Assembly: GCA_021813585.1 (NCBI GenBank)
Contig: JAKAJV010000067.1
Location: 1 to 55,455 of the forward strand
Direction of reading: 5' to 3'
From: Bacteroidota bacterium
GTDB taxonomy: Bacteria; Bacteroidota; Ignavibacteria; Ignavibacteriales; Ignavibacteriaceae
DNA: 55,455 nt
Made by a program: the position numbers and the translations under genes. Under the pieces are notes generated by a model that did not search any database, had not been told where the DNA came from, and was given only the letters and a program-made list of their open reading frames with translations. Shown here one piece after another: positions 53,044 to 55,455 of the stretch (position 1 is its first letter; each line of letters opens with the position of its first letter).

Positions 53044-54636
53044 CTATTTCAAATGAAAGATTATTTCCGAATAAGCTGTCTTATCTTTTTCAGTTCTATT
53101 TAAAACCGGACGCTTAAACTGCTGTGCTATCTTCATTCCGGCTTTCTCTGCAATACCAGGATATAAATTAAATTTATCGTTGGCAACCAACAGAACATTA
53201 TAATCGTCGGCAAAGTATTTTTTCATGTTCAACAAGACCTTAGCTATCCCATCGACATAAGAATCCTTTGCATCTTTTCCTCTGCCTTTATATAATGGTC
53301 CTATCTCTAACTCATCTCTTCTTTTAAATCCGAACAAGTCATATGCGTAAGCATGCTGTTCGTGGTAGTCAATTAATCCTACATACGGCGGACTTGAAAA
53401 TATCCCTTTTATCTTCTGTTTCTTTACCAGAGATGCATATTTCTTGTCAACTTTTTTTAATTCATTTATTAAATCCATTTCTCTGCTGTCGCCGGTTAAG
53501 CAAACTTGCTTTGTATCCGTTCGTAGTTGTCTAAATTCAGATATTCTCTCTATAGTATCTTTAGTATAAGTTTCCCACCATTTTAAAATAGAGAAAAGCG
53601 GCTTGCAAATTTTACCATGCTTATGACAATAGTAAGTTGCTGTAATTGGCTGTATAAGAGTAGCTAAATCGGAATGTGTTGTTGCTCTGCAAGAGCGAAT
53701 TGTACGGCTTAATATAAGTTCTAATATGTCTTTAGTATTTGATTGTTTTAGCCTTCTAATTCTAGAATAAACAAAATCGATTTCATCTCTTACATGTTTT
53801 AGATACCATTTTTCTAAAAAAGTCTTTGATTTATTTTGTCTTAATTCAATCTCATATTCATCTACAAGCTTATTAAATATCGGCAAAAATAATTTCTCTT
53901 TTTCTTTCCCGTATTTATCTTCATCTATTTCTTTTTTATTAACTTTTCTTTTGAATTCGGGGCTGGGAAAATATTTATTATTAAAAATATTCAGTTCTTT
54001 TAACAGCCTGTCTTCAAAATCAGGCGTACATTTATTCGAAAGGAATTTCTTTAATGAAAGGGTGATTAAGTTCGTTTCCTTTATAAGCTCTTCAATATTA
54101 TAATCATCAATCTTACAATTTGAAATAAAGGAATTGAAATACGATACGTCAATTCCTATTGCATTAATCCCGGATTCGCTTGCCTGTACCAGAGTTATTC
54201 CGCTGCCGCAAAACGGATCAACTATAATATCTCCTTCTTTAAAAAAAACTTCTTTTTTAAAATCATCGGTATGTACATCAATAAAATATTCAACTAATTG
54301 AGGAATAAACTTTCCTTTATACGGATGCAGTCTGTGAACATGCTTAGTCGTTTCGGCTTCGGTATAATTATCGAATGATAATATCCAATTTAAATCTTCA
54401 CCAAGTTTGTTTTTAAAATGAACTTCCCTTCTGCCGTTAAATGATTTGTAATATTGAATCAACTCATTTTTAGAAATGTAAGCTGAACCGTTCTCTCCAT
54501 ATTTATGAATTCTGCCGTAGTTTATAAGATAAGAGATATTTGATGTAGTAACGCTTTTGCCTATATATTCGGAAGCCCATTCGCTGGCTTCTTTCAAAGT
54601 TAAAAAATCTCCTGGCTCAAATAATTGTAACTGCAT
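53044..54636 (-). CDS. DNA methyltransferase of the TdeIII-type restriction system
   Basis: A 530-residue protein. It begins with a short winged-helix/excisionase-like domain (LTLKEASEWASEYIGKS, SNISYLINYGRIHKYGENG). Then comes LHPYKGKFIPQLVEYFI, SAM motif I DPFCGSGITLVQASESG (near residue 141), a long insert, and the catalytic motif IV SPPYVGLIDYHEQ (near 412). Motif I precedes IV, as in amino-methyltransferases of the N4-cytosine/N6-adenine type; SPPY favours N4-cytosine. It is intact, unlike the linked endonuclease, so it now acts as an orphan methyltransferase. Confidence 0.9.
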   Translation of the reverse strand: MQLQLFEPGDFLTLKEASEWASEYIGKSVTTSNISYLINYGRIHKYGENGSAYISKNELIQYYKSFNGRREVHFKNKLGEDLNWILSFDNYTEAETTKHVHRLHPYKGKFIPQLVEYFIDVHTDDFKKEVFFKEGDIIVDPFCGSGITLVQASESGINAIGIDVSYFNSFISNCKIDDYNIEELIKETNLITLSLKKFLSNKCTPDFEDRLLKELNIFNNKYFPSPEFKRKVNKKEIDEDKYGKEKEKLFLPIFNKLVDEYEIELRQNKSKTFLEKWYLKHVRDEIDFVYSRIRRLKQSNTKDILELILSRTIRSCRATTHSDLATLIQPITATYYCHKHGKICKPLFSILKWWETYTKDTIERISEFRQLRTDTKQVCLTGDSREMDLINELKKVDKKYASLVKKQKIKGIFSSPPYVGLIDYHEQHAYAYDLFGFKRRDELEIGPLYKGRGKDAKDSYVDGIAKVLLNMKKYFADDYNVLLVANDKFNLYPGIAEKAGMKIAQQFKRPVLNRTEKDKTAYSEIIFHLK

Positions 54637-54699
54637 CGTAATTTGGTTTTGATTTTATCCAATGCAATAATAATAAAAATTTAGAATATAATTTAGTAT

Positions 54700-54950
54700 T
54701 TACTTTCCCGCCTTGTTTCCTTTTTTAGCTCCTTCATTAAGTTCCTTTTCCATTTCAAAAACCCCAATATTCTCATTGATCTCCTCCGCCGTAACGGCGC
54801 GGATAATTTCAAAGCCGTCATTCTCTTCTTGCAGTATTACCCTAGTGCCGGTATTTAAGCAGTACTTTTTTCTTAGCACAGCGGGAAGGGTAATGCGCTA
54901 CCGGTTAGAATTTTTCTTATGTACATATAAATTAATTTGCTTTACTCAAT
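54700..54950 (-). pseudogene. AbrB/MazE-type antitoxin remnant with in-frame stop
   Basis: Reading the minus strand, RITLPAVLRKKYCLNTGTRV then LQEENDGFEIIRAV match the swapped-hairpin AbrB/MazE/SpoVT domain, ending with EMEKELNEGAKKGNKAGK and TAA at 54700-54702. In the same frame just before RITLP is TAG (54898-54900), preceded by NSNR. No start codon remains in frame upstream. It looks like a decayed antitoxin gene. Confidence 0.72.
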
Positions 54951-54960
54951 AACATTAAGC

Positions 54961-55237
54961 CTACTTTTCAGGCTTTTTAATAACATATCCGTTTAGTAAT
55001 TCGATTTCTTTAGGCAACAAAGAACTTCTAAACTTTAATTCATGATTTTGAAGAGATATAAAATTGTTGGCTTTTTGTTTAAGATCGAAGGAGTAACGAG
55101 CAGGCGGGAAATAAACAAAAACTTTATGTTGGGGTTTATATTCATGAATGAATTCAATTGGCGGAATTAGATCGCTGTCCGCTGAAATTAATATTGAAGC
55201 CTTCTATATAAAATATGAGTCTCTGCTTCTTATTCAT
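54961..55237 (-). pseudogene. NYN-domain (LabA/PIN-like) gene with internal deletion
   Basis: The N-terminus MNKKQRLIFYIEGFN (from ATG 55237) is the typical NYN opening. It is joined out of frame to KASILISADSDLIPPIEF, the typical C-terminal acidic motif, which runs to TAG 54961-54963 and ends in GYVIKKPEK. The middle, normally over 80 residues, is gone. The junction has short overlapping sequence AAGGCTTCAAT, compatible with deletion between micro-homologies. It is next to the AbrB remnant; the two may be a former toxin-antitoxin-like pair. Confidence 0.82.
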
Positions 55238-55243
55238 TATTGT

Positions 55244-55300
55244 TAAAATAAGAAACCCCTCTGTAATTGAGGGGTTAACACAAGACTTTCTCATCTTGTG
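55244..55300 (-). terminator. Hairpin pair read on the minus strand upstream of the NYN remnant
   Basis: ACCCCTC (55255-55261) pairs with GAGGGGT (55269-55275), followed on the minus strand by TTTCTTATTTT. A second stem, CACAAGA (55279-55285) with TCTTGTG (55294-55300), lies just before it. This would terminate a minus-strand transcript; no gene for it is left between here and the contig-end repeat, so it may be the 3' part of a lost gene or small RNA. Confidence 0.55.
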
Positions 55301-55332
55301 GGGGTAAACTTAATGTAAATATATATAACTAA

Positions 55333-55455
55333 CTCATGTTACGCAAAATTATAAAGCTTGAGTGTCATACCCGCGAAAGCGGGTATCCAAGATGCGAAAA
55401 TATGATAAAAAATGGATTCCCACTTTCGTGGGAATGACAATGCGGACATCAAAAT
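55333..55455 (+). repeat. Truncated copy of the 143 bp hairpin repeat at the right contig edge
   Basis: Identical to 18464-18586 over 123 bp, beginning CTCATGTTACGC and including both internal hairpins. It is cut by the end of the contig, in opposite orientation to the copy at position 1. Confidence 0.93.

Overview
The window looks like a complete contig of about 55 kb from an Ignavibacteria-like member of the Bacteroidota/Chlorobiota group. The evidence is indirect: a type IX secretion sorting tail with the FPNPFNP...SYQLPESG signature, a monomeric isocitrate dehydrogenase, a KdpD split into two proteins as in Bacteroidota, B12-regulated TonB-dependent uptake, two ExbB/ExbD/TonB systems, and AT-rich coding sequence. 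No rRNA, tRNA or CRISPR array was seen. Both ends fall inside copies of one ~143 bp repeat that also occurs intact at 18464-18606, so the assembly probably broke at this repeat.

Layout. 0.3-12.4 kb: porin, YciI-like protein, a MITE-like element, a secreted YCF48-repeat protein with a T9SS tail, a SAM methyltransferase, an AlkZ-like winged-helix protein, a Tat-exported amidase, a secreted GH18 chitinase and monomeric Icd. 12.5-22.9 kb, mostly minus strand: a potassium-uptake locus with kdpF-kdpA-kdpB-kdpC, a KdpD fragment (KdpD plus USP domains), a HAMP-PAS histidine kinase overlapping it by 20 nt, and an NtrC-family sigma-54 activator in place of KdpE. A second micro-ORF lies upstream of kdpF. 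Mobile-repeat insertions separate kdpA from kdpB and kdpB from kdpC. 23.0-25.9 kb: cobalamin riboswitch, BtuB-like receptor and a DUF6580 membrane protein. 25.9-37.8 kb: HAD hydrolase, membrane pyrophosphatase, a 1 kb mostly non-coding stretch, amino-acid permease, exbB-exbD-tonB, DedA protein, an ATP-grasp ligase divergent from a C39-like peptidase and an isochorismatase-fold hydrolase, and a lipoprotein. 37.9-48.5 kb: TPR protein, a second histidine kinase/NtrC pair, three ATTTC-N5-GAAAT repeats with a sigma-54-like promoter, then exbB-exbD-exbD-tonB-small protein-PstS-like lipoprotein-TPR protein, a micro-protein and soluble pyrophosphatase. 48.6-51.0 kb: Crp/Fnr regulator, palindromic operator, frameshifted DUF2249 gene, heme-copper-oxidase-like membrane protein, ferredoxin and DGC-domain protein, resembling a redox or nitrosative-stress module. 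51.0-55.3 kb: a decaying defence/toxin island with HigBA, a TdeIII-type restriction endonuclease with an in-frame stop beside an intact methyltransferase, an AbrB antitoxin remnant and an internally deleted NYN-domain gene.

Most notable points: a kdp locus that appears to be under sigma-54/NtrC control through a two-piece KdpD and carries an extra micro-ORF; a candidate self-contained regulatory circuit for the second TonB system; and four broken genes whose lesions can be placed to the base or nearly so (DUF2249, TdeIII, AbrB, NYN).
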